From NCBI RefSeq assembly GCF_024054555.1, contig NZ_JAMXLY010000006.1, forward strand, positions 36,923 through 100,922: a DNA stretch of 64,000 nucleotides. Reading direction: 5' to 3'. Position 1 is the stretch's first letter. Every line of letters begins with the position of its first letter. This stretch comes from Segatella cerevisiae (GTDB lineage Bacteria > Bacteroidota > Bacteroidia > Bacteroidales > Bacteroidaceae). Shown piece after piece: positions 54,682 to 63,697 of this stretch. The translations under genes and the position numbers were made by a program. The notes beneath the pieces are model-generated. The model was not told the DNA's origin and searched no databases. It saw only the letters and a list, made by a program, of their open reading frames with translations.

Positions 54682-56172
54682 TTATTTATCGAGTTTCCAG
54701 GTTGCCCCATCTTGTGTGTCTTGTATTTCGAAACCGTCTTTCTGCAATTCATTGCGGATCCTGTCACTCGTCGTCCAGTCCTTGGCTTCCTTTGCCTTGG
54801 CACGGAGATCGAGGACCATATCTACGACTTTCCCGAATGACTTCTCCCGCTCACTGCTGTCAGCACCTTCCTCACTCTTCAGTCCGAGAATGTCGGAAGT
54901 AAAGAGATTCATGGTGTCTGAGAGTTCTTTCAGATCTGCAGCACTGATTTTAGCCTTATGACCGACTATCGTATTGATCAGATGGCAAGCTTCAAACAGG
55001 TTACTGATCACTGTCGGAGTCTGCAAGTCATCATTCATCGCATCATAGCATTTCTGGCGGAGTTCACTCACAAATTTTGCCGTGGCTTCGTCGCTGGTCT
55101 TGTCAACCTGAATGCGTTTCAGGTCATTGATGCCGTCCATGAGACGCTTATAGCCTTTCTCGGCTGACTTGAGGGCTTCATTGGAGAAATCGACCGTACT
55201 GCGATAATGGGCAGACAAGATGAAGAAACGGATCGTCATCGGACTGTATGCCTGATCAAGTGTCGGATGCTTTCCGGTGAAGAACTGTTCCAAAGTAATA
55301 AAATTACCCAGACTCTTCCCCATCTTCTGACCATTGATGGTAATCATGTTGTTATGCATCCAATAGTGGACCATCTGATCGCCCTGACTGGCTACGGCCT
55401 GCGCAATCTCGCACTCATGATGAGGAAAGACCAAGTCCATACCTCCTCCATGTATATCAAAATGATTACCCAGATATTTTCTTCCCATAGCCGTGCACTC
55501 GCAGTGCCATCCGGGATAACCTACACTCCAAGGACTCGGCCAGCGCATGATATGCTCGGGCTGGGCTTTCTTCCAAAGTGCAAAATCACACTGGTGCTTT
55601 TTCTCACCTACTCCATTCAACTCCCGGCTATTATTGATGATGTCTTTCAGATTACGCCCTGAAAGGATACCATAATGGTATTTCTGGTCATATTTCACGA
55701 CATCAAAATAGACGGAGCCGTTACTGACATAGGCATAACCGTTCTTCAGGATCTCTTTGGTCAACTCTTCCTGCTCTATGATATGGCCGGTGGCATGGGG
55801 CTCAATCGAAGGCGGAAGGACATTCAGAGCCTCCATCGCATGATGGTAGCGGATGGTATAGTATTGGGCTATTTCCATCGGTTCCACCTGCTCCAGACGT
55901 GCTTTTTTCTCTATCTTGTCCTCACCTTCATCTGCATCATGCTCCAAATGCCCGACATCCGTAATGTTGCGGACATAGCGGACTTTATACCCTAAGTGCT
56001 TCAGATAACGGAAAAGGACATCAAAGGTAATGGCAGGACGTGCATGTCCCAAATGCGGGTCACCATACACAGTAGGTCCGCAGACATACATTCCCACATG
56101 CGGTGCATGTAAAGGTTTGAAAATCTCTTTCCGTCGGGAAAGTGTATTGTAAATAATCAGTTTCTGTTCCAT
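54682..56172 (-). CDS. cysS: Cysteinyl-tRNA synthetase
   Basis: This 496-residue class I aminoacyl-tRNA synthetase has the HIGH-like motif [17 protein letters not shown] near the N-terminus, a zinc-binding set (Cys in [10 protein letters not shown], plus [10 protein letters not shown] and [10 protein letters not shown]), and the KMSKS-like [12 protein letters not shown]. The C-terminal DALR domain and anticodon-binding region end in DGATWKLDK. Length and motifs are normal. A promoter box lies 22 bp upstream of the start. Confidence 0.96.
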   Translation of the reverse strand: MEQKLIIYNTLSRRKEIFKPLHAPHVGMYVCGPTVYGDPHLGHARPAITFDVLFRYLKHLGYKVRYVRNITDVGHLEHDADEGEDKIEKKARLEQVEPMEIAQYYTIRYHHAMEALNVLPPSIEPHATGHIIEQEELTKEILKNGYAYVSNGSVYFDVVKYDQKYHYGILSGRNLKDIINNSRELNGVGEKKHQCDFALWKKAQPEHIMRWPSPWSVGYPGWHCECTAMGRKYLGNHFDIHGGGMDLVFPHHECEIAQAVASQGDQMVHYWMHNNMITINGQKMGKSLGNFITLEQFFTGKHPTLDQAYSPMTIRFFILSAHYRSTVDFSNEALKSAEKGYKRLMDGINDLKRIQVDKTSDEATAKFVSELRQKCYDAMNDDLQTPTVISNLFEACHLINTIVGHKAKISAADLKELSDTMNLFTSDILGLKSEEGADSSEREKSFGKVVDMVLDLRAKAKEAKDWTTSDRIRNELQKDGFEIQDTQDGATWKLDK

Positions 56173-56194
56173 CTTAATTCTATTTTCTTTTATG

Positions 56195-56202
56195 CAAATA
56201 TA
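56195..56202 (-). promoter_or_regulatory. -7 promoter element of cysS
   Basis: The minus strand reads TATATTTG, 22 bp upstream of the ATG at 56172. Confidence 0.55.
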
Positions 56203-56274
56203 GAATTTTTATAGCAGAAGACAAAATAAAAAAACAATTTTTGCAAATTTACATTATCTAAGATAAAATTTGAG

Positions 56275-56282
56275 TAACTTTG
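56275..56282 (+). promoter_or_regulatory. -7 promoter element of the HAD hydrolase gene
   Basis: The box TAACTTTG lies 29 bp upstream of the ATG at 56312; it is divergent from the cysS promoter. Confidence 0.55.
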
Positions 56283-56311
56283 TAAGGATACACTAAATTG
56301 ATTAAGGCAAA

Positions 56312-57103
56312 ATGAATAATAAATATGCTATTTTCAGTGATATAGATGGAACATTGGTCAGTTTTGAAACTCATGTCATACCTGAATCGGCTGTTCAGGC
56401 GCTGACGGAAGCCCATCAAAGAGGTCACCGTATTTATATTTCGACCGGCAGACCTTTGTGTTTCATCATTAATTTAAAACAGATAGAGCATCTCATAGAC
56501 GGTTACATCACGACGAACGGTGCTTATTGCTTTGTAGGCAAACAGGAAGTTAACTGTTGTGGCATTTCTCCTGAAGATGTACAGACAATGCTGAAATTTT
56601 CTGATCAAATGGGGTTTCCTTGCGTTCTAGTAGGTGAAAAGACAATAGCAGTCTATCACAATACGCCTGAAGTCAATGCCGTCTTCTACGGAGAACTGGG
56701 TGTTCCCGGATTGGACAAGGCACCGTCGATAAATGCATTGAAGGGACAGCGGATACTACAGTTGACTCCTTTTATCTCTCCCGAACAGGAAGAAAAGATG
56801 ATGCCTTATCTGAAGCATTGCACCAGTGGCCGATGGAATCCAAAGTTTACTGATATTACGGATAAAGACGCTGATAAAGGAAAAGGGTTGTTGAAAATGG
56901 CTGCCTTTGAGAAATTCGATATCAGTCATACTTTCGCCCTGGGGGACGGAGGAAATGATATTCCGATCATTAGACAGGCAGGAATAGGCATCGCAATGGG
57001 AAACGCTTCGGATCAAACCAAAGCTGCAGCTGATTTCGTCACTCGCAGCGTGGATGATGATGGGCTGGCTTATGCATTGAAGCATTTCGGACTAATAGAA
57101 TGA
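56312..57103 (+). CDS. Cof-type HAD-IIB family hydrolase
   Basis: This 263-residue haloacid-dehalogenase-type phosphatase is of the Cof/YidA class, probably acting on a sugar phosphate or FMN-like substrate. Motif I is FSDIDGTLVSF with nucleophile Asp (residue 10), motif II Thr is in ISTGRP, and motifs III/IV are DADKGKGLLKMAAFE and ALGDGGNDIPIIRQAGIGIAMGNA. The IIB cap lies between. It has its own promoter. A weak terminator stem overlaps the stop codon. Confidence 0.92.
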   Translation: MNNKYAIFSDIDGTLVSFETHVIPESAVQALTEAHQRGHRIYISTGRPLCFIINLKQIEHLIDGYITTNGAYCFVGKQEVNCCGISPEDVQTMLKFSDQMGFPCVLVGEKTIAVYHNTPEVNAVFYGELGVPGLDKAPSINALKGQRILQLTPFISPEQEEKMMPYLKHCTSGRWNPKFTDITDKDADKGKGLLKMAAFEKFDISHTFALGDGGNDIPIIRQAGIGIAMGNASDQTKAAADFVTRSVDDDGLAYALKHFGLIE

Positions 57104-57127
57104 GGCACACAAATGTCTCATTCTTTT
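57097..57127 (+). terminator. Weak terminator overlapping the HAD gene stop codon
   Basis: Stem GAATGAG / CTCATTC with a 12-nt loop followed by TTTT. Confidence 0.5.
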
Positions 57128-57237
57128 GCCGGATCTTTAGAAATCAAGTCCGAGACGTGCGGACATAAAAAATCCCGGCTCTCCATTTCTTTCCAAGATG
57201 AAGATACCAGGTAAGATATATGAAAGACTAATAAGAA

Positions 57238-57477
57238 TTAGTCTACTGCATCCTTATTGTCGACAGCGTCGTAACCTTTGGAAGAATTGTTCTGGATTAA
57301 CTCATGGAGATTCATCTCATGATACCCCCCTTTGGCTTTATCTGCCAGTTCCATCTCTTCCAACTCCTTCTTTTCTGCCTCGGAATGAGTAAAGGTTGAT
57401 CTGGACTTCAATTCACAGACGCCCCAACCGACCAATGCGACAACTACAAAAAGTATAAATGCTAATTGAATACTCAT
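57238..57477 (-). CDS. Small membrane protein with charged cytoplasmic tail
   Basis: This 79-residue protein begins with one strong transmembrane helix (SIQLAFILFVVVALVGWGVCEL, positions 2-23). A hydrophilic Glu/Lys-rich region (SEAEKKELEEMELADKAKG) probably forms a coiled coil, and the C-terminus is acidic. No family is recognised. A promoter-like box on the same strand lies 29 bp before the ATG (57506-57513). It may be a small anchored adaptor. It lies between the HAD gene (convergent) and the AT-rich region before miniprotein unit 3. Confidence 0.68.
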   Translation of the reverse strand: MSIQLAFILFVVVALVGWGVCELKSRSTFTHSEAEKKELEEMELADKAKGGYHEMNLHELIQNNSSKGYDAVDNKDAVD

Positions 57478-57505
57478 TATATATAATGTATTTGAATTCC
57501 AAGTG

Positions 57506-57513
57506 CAAATTTA
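57506..57513 (-). promoter_or_regulatory. -7 promoter element of the 79-aa membrane protein gene
   Basis: The minus strand reads TAAATTTG, the same box as in the frd promoter, 28 bp upstream of the ATG at 57477. Confidence 0.5.
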
Positions 57514-57878
57514 CACATTTCTTTTGAAACGAAAAACTTAACCTTCTTTTTTCTTCTGAAAAATCTTATCATCTGTTTGCCGACGTTATCTTTCCACCTT
57601 ACCTACTCTATTAATTGATACTATTCTACCTTTAAAAAAATTAAAATATAACTTTTAATATTCTATAATTATCAAACTAGAATAAAGTAATAAATATTTA
57701 TAAAATTAGAAGATAACTCATAGATTCTATCTCTGTATATCAATAAATCACAATGTAAAGTTAATATCGAAATAATTGGTGATATATAGTGTTTTGTACA
57801 TCTATATGGGATATATTCAGTATTATAATTATCAATATGTCATATTTAATACTTTTATCACGTAGATAGCATTTATTA

Positions 57879-57912
57879 TGTGTGCGTACACACGCTCATT
57901 GATTTATGTCAA
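57879..57912. promoter_or_regulatory. Composite operator: TGTGTGCGTACACA plus FNR-type palindrome
   Basis: The left box TGTGTGCGTACACA (57879-57892) differs from that at 35216 by one base. After the same 6-bp gap comes TTGATTTATGTCAA (57899-57912). The FNR-type centre lies 67.5 bp upstream of the first base of TATCTTTG at 57973, exactly as in units 1 and 2. Confidence 0.78.
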
Positions 57913-57972
57913 CAAAATAAACAAAATACACGAATATACCTGAATTTTATAGATCGTGATTTTAAAATATAT

Positions 57973-57980
57973 TATCTTTG
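57973..57980 (+). promoter_or_regulatory. -7 promoter element of miniprotein unit 3
   Basis: The box TATCTTTG has no good -33 element, consistent with activator dependence. Confidence 0.62.
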
Positions 57981-58127
57981 CAACGTCAATCAGAGAGAAG
58001 AGGTCCTCAACCGAATGAGGGGTCTTTTTAAAGATGACAAGATAAAACAGCCAGAAACTGATAATAAGAAAATGTATAAAGCCGAAGTTCATGACTGAGG
58101 CATAAATTAATTGAAAGGATATAAATT

Positions 58128-58214
58128 ATGTTGACAAGTTCGAGTGTGATGGGTTTAGCATTGCTTTTCTTTGTAGTTGCAGGTGTGATTAATTCAACCA
58201 TCGAGCGTAGATAA
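58128..58214 (+). CDS. Single-pass membrane miniprotein 3 (28 aa), FNR-type operon
   Basis: This frame of 28 codons encodes MLTSSSVMGLALLFFVVAGV followed by a tail ending in IERR. Residues 7-21 are a strong transmembrane helix. AAAGG lies 9 nt before the ATG. A perfect intrinsic terminator begins 36 bp after the stop codon. The unit has the same operator-promoter geometry as those at 33533 and 35585, and the peptide shares length, membrane span and basic end (the 28-residue pair ends N-x-x-IELKK and N-x-x-IERR). No family is recognised. It is placed next to rubredoxin and leuS, but on an independent transcript. Confidence 0.62.
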   Translation: MLTSSSVMGLALLFFVVAGVINSTIERR

Positions 58215-58250
58215 ATTAGAGCAAGTTGAGAGTTTTGAAATCAAGTGGGG

Positions 58251-58290
58251 GTCGCAACATACAGTTCTGTTTGTTGCGACTTTTTGTTTT
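58251..58290 (+). terminator. Intrinsic terminator after miniprotein 3
   Basis: Perfect 9-bp arms GTCGCAACA / TGTTGCGAC with a 12-nt loop and a TTTTTGTTTT tract. Confidence 0.88.
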
Positions 58291-58419
58291 ATACGGGTTC
58301 TAACTATTTTGAGCCGACATTATCATTTGTATCCTACCTCCAATAAAAAGATTTTCCGGGGAGTCCATAAGGTACAAAAGTTGTAGACTATATTTTCTGA
58401 GAAATCGATGATAATACAA

Positions 58420-58465
58420 TAGAAAAAGGTCCCCTCTTGAAAAACGATTTTCAAAAGGGGACCTT
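58420..58465 (-). terminator. Intrinsic terminator of the rubredoxin gene
   Basis: Long 18-bp stem (left arm 58426-58443, right arm 58448-58465, one mismatch, loop ACGA) with a U-tract on the minus strand side. Confidence 0.85.
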
Positions 58466-58519
58466 ACCAACACAGATTAAATTCAAAAAATGTGTTATTG
58501 ATTAGTTATATTTTCCTGC

Positions 58520-58681
58520 TTATTCCTGTGGGGAAAATTCGTCTTTTCCTACACCACAAAGTGGGCAAACCCAATCATCCGGAAGGTCTTCAAAGGCTGT
58601 TCCCGGTGCTATACCATTATCTGGATCACCCTTTTCAGGATCATAAACATAGCCGCATACATTACATACATATTTTTTCAT
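58520..58681 (-). CDS. Rubredoxin
   Basis: This 53-residue one-iron electron carrier has both CxxC loops: Cys6-Asn-Val-Cys9-Gly-Tyr and Cys39-Pro-Leu-Cys42-Gly, plus the conserved [16 protein letters not shown] and [11 protein letters not shown]. Length and spacing are exactly those of classical rubredoxins. In anaerobes it commonly donates electrons to rubrerythrin or other peroxide- and oxygen-reducing enzymes; none is in the window. It is monocistronic, with a TAACTTTG box at 58727-58720 and a strong terminator. Confidence 0.96.
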   Translation of the reverse strand: MKKYVCNVCGYVYDPEKGDPDNGIAPGTAFEDLPDDWVCPLCGVGKDEFSPQE

Positions 58682-58719
58682 AATGCCAATTATTTATAAG
58701 TTATTAATTATACCAGCCC

Positions 58720-58727
58720 CAAAGTTA
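58720..58727 (-). promoter_or_regulatory. -7 promoter element of rubredoxin
   Basis: The minus strand reads TAACTTTG, 38 bp upstream of the ATG at 58681. Confidence 0.55.
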
Positions 58728-58771
58728 CTATATTTTTTTCAAAAGCTTTTAATTTACACAATATTTTTTTA

Positions 58772-58779
58772 TATCTTTG
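58772..58779 (+). promoter_or_regulatory. -7 promoter element of leuS
   Basis: The box TATCTTTG, 69 bp upstream of the leuS ATG at 58849, is in an AT-rich spacer divergent from rubredoxin. Confidence 0.55.
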
Positions 58780-58848
58780 CACAATATTGTAGGACTGATT
58801 CTTACACTGAAAGACGTCTAAAGAAAGAACAAAAATCACTTATATAAA

Positions 58849-61710
58849 ATGAACTACGACTTCAGAGAGATTGAAAAGAAATGGCAGAAAAAGTGGGTTG
58901 AGAGCAAAACCTATAAGGTTACTGAAGATAAAAGTAAGAAAAAGTATTATGTACTCAACATGTTTCCTTATCCTTCAGGTGCAGGACTTCATGTCGGTCA
59001 CCCATTGGGATATATTGCCAGTGACATTTATGCCCGTTACAAACGCTTGAAAGGATTCAATGTACTGAATCCTATGGGCTATGATGCCTATGGTCTTCCT
59101 GCAGAACAATATGCAATTCAGACGGGGCAGCATCCTGCCATCACAACAGAGCAGAATATCAACCATTACCGGGAACAACTTGATAAGATCGGTTTTTCAT
59201 TTGACTGGTCCCGTGAGATCCGAACTTGTGATCCCAGTTATTACCATTGGACACAATGGGCATTTGAAAAGATGTTCAATAGTTACTATTGCACTAAATG
59301 CCAGAAAGCCAAACCTATAGAAAAGTTAATCCACCACTTTTCTGAAAAGGGCACCGAAGGTATCCATGCAGCACAAACCAAAGAACTTTCTTTCACGGCA
59401 GATGAATGGAATTCATGGGATGAAAAAAAGCAGCAACAGATATTGATGAACTACCGTATCGCCTATTTAGGGGAGACGATGGTGAACTGGTGTTCCGGAT
59501 TAGGAACTGTACTTGCCAATGATGAAGTCGTGAACGGCGTCAGTGTCCGAGGAGGCTATCCTGTCATTCAGAAGAAAATGAGACAGTGGTGTCTCCGAGT
59601 GTCAGCCTATGCTCAAAGACTGTTGGATGGACTGGATACCATTGACTGGAGTGACTCCATCAAAGAAACACAACGCAACTGGATCGGCCGTTCTGAGGGG
59701 ACTGAAGTGGTGTTCAAAGTCAAAGACAGTGACCTTGAATTCAAAATATTCACGACCCGTGCAGATACGATGTTCGGCGTGACTTTCATGGTCCTTGCAC
59801 CTGAATCAGACAAGGTCGCCCAAGTGACCACTCCTGAACAGAAAGAGGAAGTGGAAAAATATTTGGATTACGTGAAAAGTCGGACGGAACTTGAGCGCAT
59901 GAGTGATCATAAAGTCACGGGGGTGTTCACCGGATCCTATGCGATCAATCCTTTTACAGAAGAAGCCATTCCTATTTGGGTTGGAGAGTATGTTCTAGCA
60001 GGATATGGCACTGGAGCCATCATGGCTGTGCCTGCACATGACAGTCGGGACTATGCCTTTGCAAAACACTTCCATCTGCCTATCATTCCTCTGATAGAAG
60101 GCGCTGATGTCAGCGAGGAGAGTTTTGATGCCAAAGAGGGAACGGTGATGAATTCTCCGGCTGCGGGTAAGAAAGGCCTGGATGGTTTTACCTTGAACGG
60201 ATTGAACGTGAAGGAAGCCATTGCCGCTACCAAAAAATTCGTTACAGAAAAAGGTATAGGCCGTATAAAAGTCAATTATAGGTTGAGGGATGCCATTTTT
60301 TCCCGTCAGAGATATTGGGGTGAACCATTCCCTGTATATTATAAGGATGACATGCCTTATATGATTCCGGAACAGTTCTTACCCTTGACTCTTCCTGACA
60401 TTGACCAGTATAAGCCTACTGCAACAGGTAATCCTCCATTGGGACGCGCAAAGAAATGGGCATGGGATACGAAAAGCAATAAGGTCGTTGACACTGCGTT
60501 GATAGACAACAAGACCGTCTTCCCTATTGATCTCTATACCATGCCGGGATTTGCAGGAAGTTCAGCTTATTACCTTCGGTATATGGATCCTCATGACGAC
60601 CAGGCTCTTGTGAGCAAGGAGAAAGATGAATATTGGCAGAATGTCGACTTATACGTCGGGGGTACAGAGCATGCTACCGGACACTTGATCTATTCCCGTT
60701 TCTGGAATAAGTTCCTGCACGACTATGACTATTCCTGCAAGGAAGAACCTTTCCAGAAACTCATCAACCAAGGTATGATACAAGGACGCAGTAATTTCGT
60801 CTACCGTGTCAATGAAAAAAGCAAGAAGGACAAACCGGTATTCGTCAGTTTCAACCTGAGGAAGAACTATAAGGATGTTACACCTATCCATGTCAATATC
60901 AACATTGTCCAAAATGATATTCTCGATATTAATGCATTCAAGGCATGGAGACCGGAATACAAGAACGCTGAATTTATCTTGGAAAACGGTAAGTATATCT
61001 GCGGATATGCTGTGGAAAAGATGAGTAAGAGCATGTTCAACGTCGTGAATCCTGATGATATCGTCAACAAATATGGTGCTGACACGCTACGGCTCTACGA
61101 GATGTTCCTGGGACCTGTAGAAGCCAGCAAACCTTGGGATACCAACGGCATAGACGGCTGTCACAGATTCTTGAAGAAATTCTGGAACTTGTTCTGGGAC
61201 AACCGTTCTGATCAATGTCTCATCAATGAGGTTGCTCCGAGTGAAGCCAGCCTTAAATCGGCTCACAAACTCATCAAAAAGGTAGGTGAAGACATCGAGA
61301 AGTTCAGTTATAATACGGCTATATCCGCATTTATGATCGCTGTCAATGAACTTTCCCAGCAAAAGTGCCATAATCATGATATTCTGAAAGAACTCGTGGT
61401 CTTGATCGCACCGTTCTGCACCCATATCGCTGAAGAATTGTGGCATGAACTTGGAGAAAAAGGTTCAGTTTGCGATGCTCAGTGGCCGACTTATGACGAG
61501 AAATATCTCGTGGAAAATGAAATCCAAATGACCATATCCTTCAATGGGAAAGCACGGTATCAAAAAGTCTTCTCAGCTGATGCAGATGTAGAAAGTATCA
61601 AGAAAGCAGTCATCTCGGATGAAAAGAGCCAAAAATATATTGCCGGGAAAAATATTATAAAAATCATCGTAGTTCCTAAAAAGATCGTGAACGTGGTATT
61701 CAAAAATTGA
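58849..61710 (+). CDS. leuS: Leucyl-tRNA synthetase
   Basis: This 953-residue class I synthetase has the HIGH motif in [16 protein letters not shown] (about 42-57) and an editing CP1 domain ([19 protein letters not shown] and [20 protein letters not shown], with the editing Thr-rich and Asp residues). The KMSKS motif is [18 protein letters not shown]. The protein is longer than E. coli LeuS (860) through insertions, including one between about 640 and 710, as seen in Bacteroidota. The C-terminal domain is complete. It is the first gene of a plus-strand run with the YitT-like gene and rdgB. Confidence 0.97.
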   Translation: MNYDFREIEKKWQKKWVESKTYKVTEDKSKKKYYVLNMFPYPSGAGLHVGHPLGYIASDIYARYKRLKGFNVLNPMGYDAYGLPAEQYAIQTGQHPAITTEQNINHYREQLDKIGFSFDWSREIRTCDPSYYHWTQWAFEKMFNSYYCTKCQKAKPIEKLIHHFSEKGTEGIHAAQTKELSFTADEWNSWDEKKQQQILMNYRIAYLGETMVNWCSGLGTVLANDEVVNGVSVRGGYPVIQKKMRQWCLRVSAYAQRLLDGLDTIDWSDSIKETQRNWIGRSEGTEVVFKVKDSDLEFKIFTTRADTMFGVTFMVLAPESDKVAQVTTPEQKEEVEKYLDYVKSRTELERMSDHKVTGVFTGSYAINPFTEEAIPIWVGEYVLAGYGTGAIMAVPAHDSRDYAFAKHFHLPIIPLIEGADVSEESFDAKEGTVMNSPAAGKKGLDGFTLNGLNVKEAIAATKKFVTEKGIGRIKVNYRLRDAIFSRQRYWGEPFPVYYKDDMPYMIPEQFLPLTLPDIDQYKPTATGNPPLGRAKKWAWDTKSNKVVDTALIDNKTVFPIDLYTMPGFAGSSAYYLRYMDPHDDQALVSKEKDEYWQNVDLYVGGTEHATGHLIYSRFWNKFLHDYDYSCKEEPFQKLINQGMIQGRSNFVYRVNEKSKKDKPVFVSFNLRKNYKDVTPIHVNINIVQNDILDINAFKAWRPEYKNAEFILENGKYICGYAVEKMSKSMFNVVNPDDIVNKYGADTLRLYEMFLGPVEASKPWDTNGIDGCHRFLKKFWNLFWDNRSDQCLINEVAPSEASLKSAHKLIKKVGEDIEKFSYNTAISAFMIAVNELSQQKCHNHDILKELVVLIAPFCTHIAEELWHELGEKGSVCDAQWPTYDEKYLVENEIQMTISFNGKARYQKVFSADADVESIKKAVISDEKSQKYIAGKNIIKIIVVPKKIVNVVFKN

Positions 61711-61812
61711 AACTGATTTTGGAATAAGAATAGCAGGCGACTTCGTATCAGTCATTCAGCATAAAATCCATACAGGTGTCCTGCCCGTCAAGCACTTGCA
61801 TTTACAAGCTAT

Positions 61813-62763
61813 ATGAACAATCGTAATGTAAAAAATGAGATCAAGGATTATGTATATATTACATTAGGTCTCATACTTTATACCTTTGGTTGGACGGTAT
61901 TTCTCTTGCCGTACAGTATCGTAACAGGTGGGGTAACTGGTATCTCAGCTATCATATTTTATGCTTCTAAAATTCCTATCGCCTACTCTTATTTCATTAT
62001 AAATGCCATACTTCTGGTTTTTGCACTGAAAATCCTCGGACTGAAATTTCTGGTAAAGACCATTTATGCGACCATCGTCCTGTCACTCACATTGAGTTTT
62101 GCACAGCAGGCGATGACCCTGCCTGATCATACGATGTACCAGATATTAGGCAAAGGCCAGGATTTCATGTCCTTAATCATAGGTTGTTCTATGACCGGTA
62201 CGGCACTGGCAATCGTATTTCTGCACAACGGGTCTACTGGCGGAACGGATATCATAGCCGCTTGCGTCAATAAGTACCGGAATATTTCCCTGGGACGTGT
62301 CCTGGTTTTCGTAGATATCTGTATCATCAGCAGCTCCTACCCTATCTTCCATGATTGGAGAAAACTGGTTTTCGGTTTCTGTACGATGGTCATAGAAAAC
62401 TTTGTCTTGGACTATGTCATGAATGCTCAAAGGGAGAGTGTACAGTTCATGATCTTCTCTAAAAAATATCAGGAGATAGCCAATGCCATTGGAACGAAAA
62501 TGGAACATGGTGTAACGATTCTCGACGGTCACGGATGGTATACCGGAAATGAAGTGAAAGTGCTTTGTATCTTGGCTAGAAAGAGAGAAAGCCCTATCAT
62601 CTTCAGACTTATCAAGATCATCGACCCGAATGCTTTCGTATCCCAATCATCCGTCATCGGTGTCTACGGCGAAGGCTTTGACAAAATGAGGATCAAGATC
62701 CCCAAACGTGATAAAGAATCGATCATCAAAGCCTCGCAAAACGGCTCTGTCCCTAAATTATAG
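61813..62763 (+). CDS. YitT family membrane protein
   Basis: This 316-residue protein has an N-terminal five- to six-helix membrane domain (about 10-200; includes GGVTGISAIIFYASKIP and GSTGGTDIIAACVNKY) and a C-terminal DUF2179 cytoplasmic domain (about 205-300; HGVTILDGHGWYTGNEVKVLCILARKRE, then VIGVYGEGFD). Its transport or regulatory role is unknown in the family. It starts 102 bp after leuS and ends 27 bp before rdgB, with which it is probably cotranscribed. Confidence 0.9.
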   Translation: MNNRNVKNEIKDYVYITLGLILYTFGWTVFLLPYSIVTGGVTGISAIIFYASKIPIAYSYFIINAILLVFALKILGLKFLVKTIYATIVLSLTLSFAQQAMTLPDHTMYQILGKGQDFMSLIIGCSMTGTALAIVFLHNGSTGGTDIIAACVNKYRNISLGRVLVFVDICIISSSYPIFHDWRKLVFGFCTMVIENFVLDYVMNAQRESVQFMIFSKKYQEIANAIGTKMEHGVTILDGHGWYTGNEVKVLCILARKRESPIIFRLIKIIDPNAFVSQSSVIGVYGEGFDKMRIKIPKRDKESIIKASQNGSVPKL

Positions 62764-62790
62764 GATATCCACAACCATAAAACAATACAA

Positions 62791-63414
62791 ATGACAACTA
62801 TTGTATTTGCCACTAACAATAAGAATAAACTTCGTGAGATCCGTGAAATTCTAGGATCTGATTTCAATATCGTTTCGCTCTCTGACATCAACTGCCATGA
62901 AGATATTCCTGAGACAGGAAATACTCTAATGGAGAATTCTCTTCAAAAAGCCCTTTATGTCTATCAACACTATCATCAGGACTGTTTCGCAGACGATACG
63001 GGACTGGAGGTAGAGTCATTGAATGGTGAGCCTGGCGTACATTCAGCCCGTTATGCTGAAGGTACCGACCATGACAACCAAGCCAATATCGCAAAACTCT
63101 TACGGAAATTGGGAGATAATCCTAATCGAAGGGCTAAATTCCGTACTGTCATTACTCTAATCCAAAAGAATCCGGCCCAACGTAATGGTAATGCCGCTTC
63201 TTCGGAGACCATTCATTACTTTAACGGTGAAATCTCCGGTACTATAGCTAAAGAAAAAAGAGGTACATCGGGCTTCGGATATGATCCTCTTTTCATCCCT
63301 ACAGGTTATCAAGAAAGTTTTGCACAAATGGGAGATGAAGAAAAGAACAAAATCTCTCATCGTGCACGGGCTGTAGCTAAACTGGCTGCATTCCTTAAAA
63401 GTCAAGTAAAATGA
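62791..63414 (+). CDS. rdgB: Non-canonical purine NTP pyrophosphatase (RdgB/HAM1)
   Basis: This 207-residue house-cleaning enzyme hydrolyses dITP, XTP and ITP to monophosphates. The substrate-binding motif [16 protein letters not shown] is at the N-terminus, followed by [24 protein letters not shown] (catalytic Asp) and the C-terminal [13 protein letters not shown], with [11 protein letters not shown]. Length and motifs are normal. It is last in the leuS run. Confidence 0.95.
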   Translation: MTTIVFATNNKNKLREIREILGSDFNIVSLSDINCHEDIPETGNTLMENSLQKALYVYQHYHQDCFADDTGLEVESLNGEPGVHSARYAEGTDHDNQANIAKLLRKLGDNPNRRAKFRTVITLIQKNPAQRNGNAASSETIHYFNGEISGTIAKEKRGTSGFGYDPLFIPTGYQESFAQMGDEEKNKISHRARAVAKLAAFLKSQVK

Positions 63415-63697
63415 TGCCTGAAGTACAGAAAGGTTTGAAGTTCGGACTTTACTGCATGAAATTTTCGATAATCAATTAAATGAATTTAACGTGATCTTAT
63501 CATGTAGTATAAGGTCACGTTTAGACCTTAATAAAAATACTTTTCCTAGAACAGATATTCTTTTATCAAAGATTAGTCCTCATCATACTATACTATACCC
63601 CAATTTTAGACAATGTTTAACTTTTATTTAAATAATATACTCATCCACGGAGAGCGCGCATAGCGGCAAGAGGCGTCGTGTAACGCCTCGGCGAGCG
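63415..63697. other. Intergenic region between rdgB and the insertion sequence
   Basis: This 283-bp AT-rich region contains no gene. It ends in a GC-rich patch (63650-63700) unlike the host DNA, probably part of the insertion element. Confidence 0.5.

Larger units (their letters stand above)
57478..58127. other. AT-rich region and regulatory region before miniprotein 3
   Basis: This 650-bp region has no normal gene. The left part (57540-57870) is very AT-rich with no motif recognised. The right part carries the composite operator (57879-57912), a promoter box (57973-57980) and a leader of about 140 nt. The leader contains a stem CCTCA / TGAGG (58004-58020) followed by five T, which could act as an attenuator. 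A 72-codon frame starting at 57880 lies across operator and promoter and cannot be translated from this promoter. Confidence 0.6.
58215..58519. other. Intergenic region between miniprotein 3 and rubredoxin
   Basis: This 305-bp convergent region contains only the two terminators (58251-58290 plus strand and 58420-58465 minus strand). Nothing else was recognised. Confidence 0.6.

Noticed and set aside
57880..58098. 72-codon plus-strand frame before miniprotein 3
   Set aside because: It begins inside the operator, upstream of the promoter box, so it cannot be translated from the predicted transcript; no ribosome binding site.
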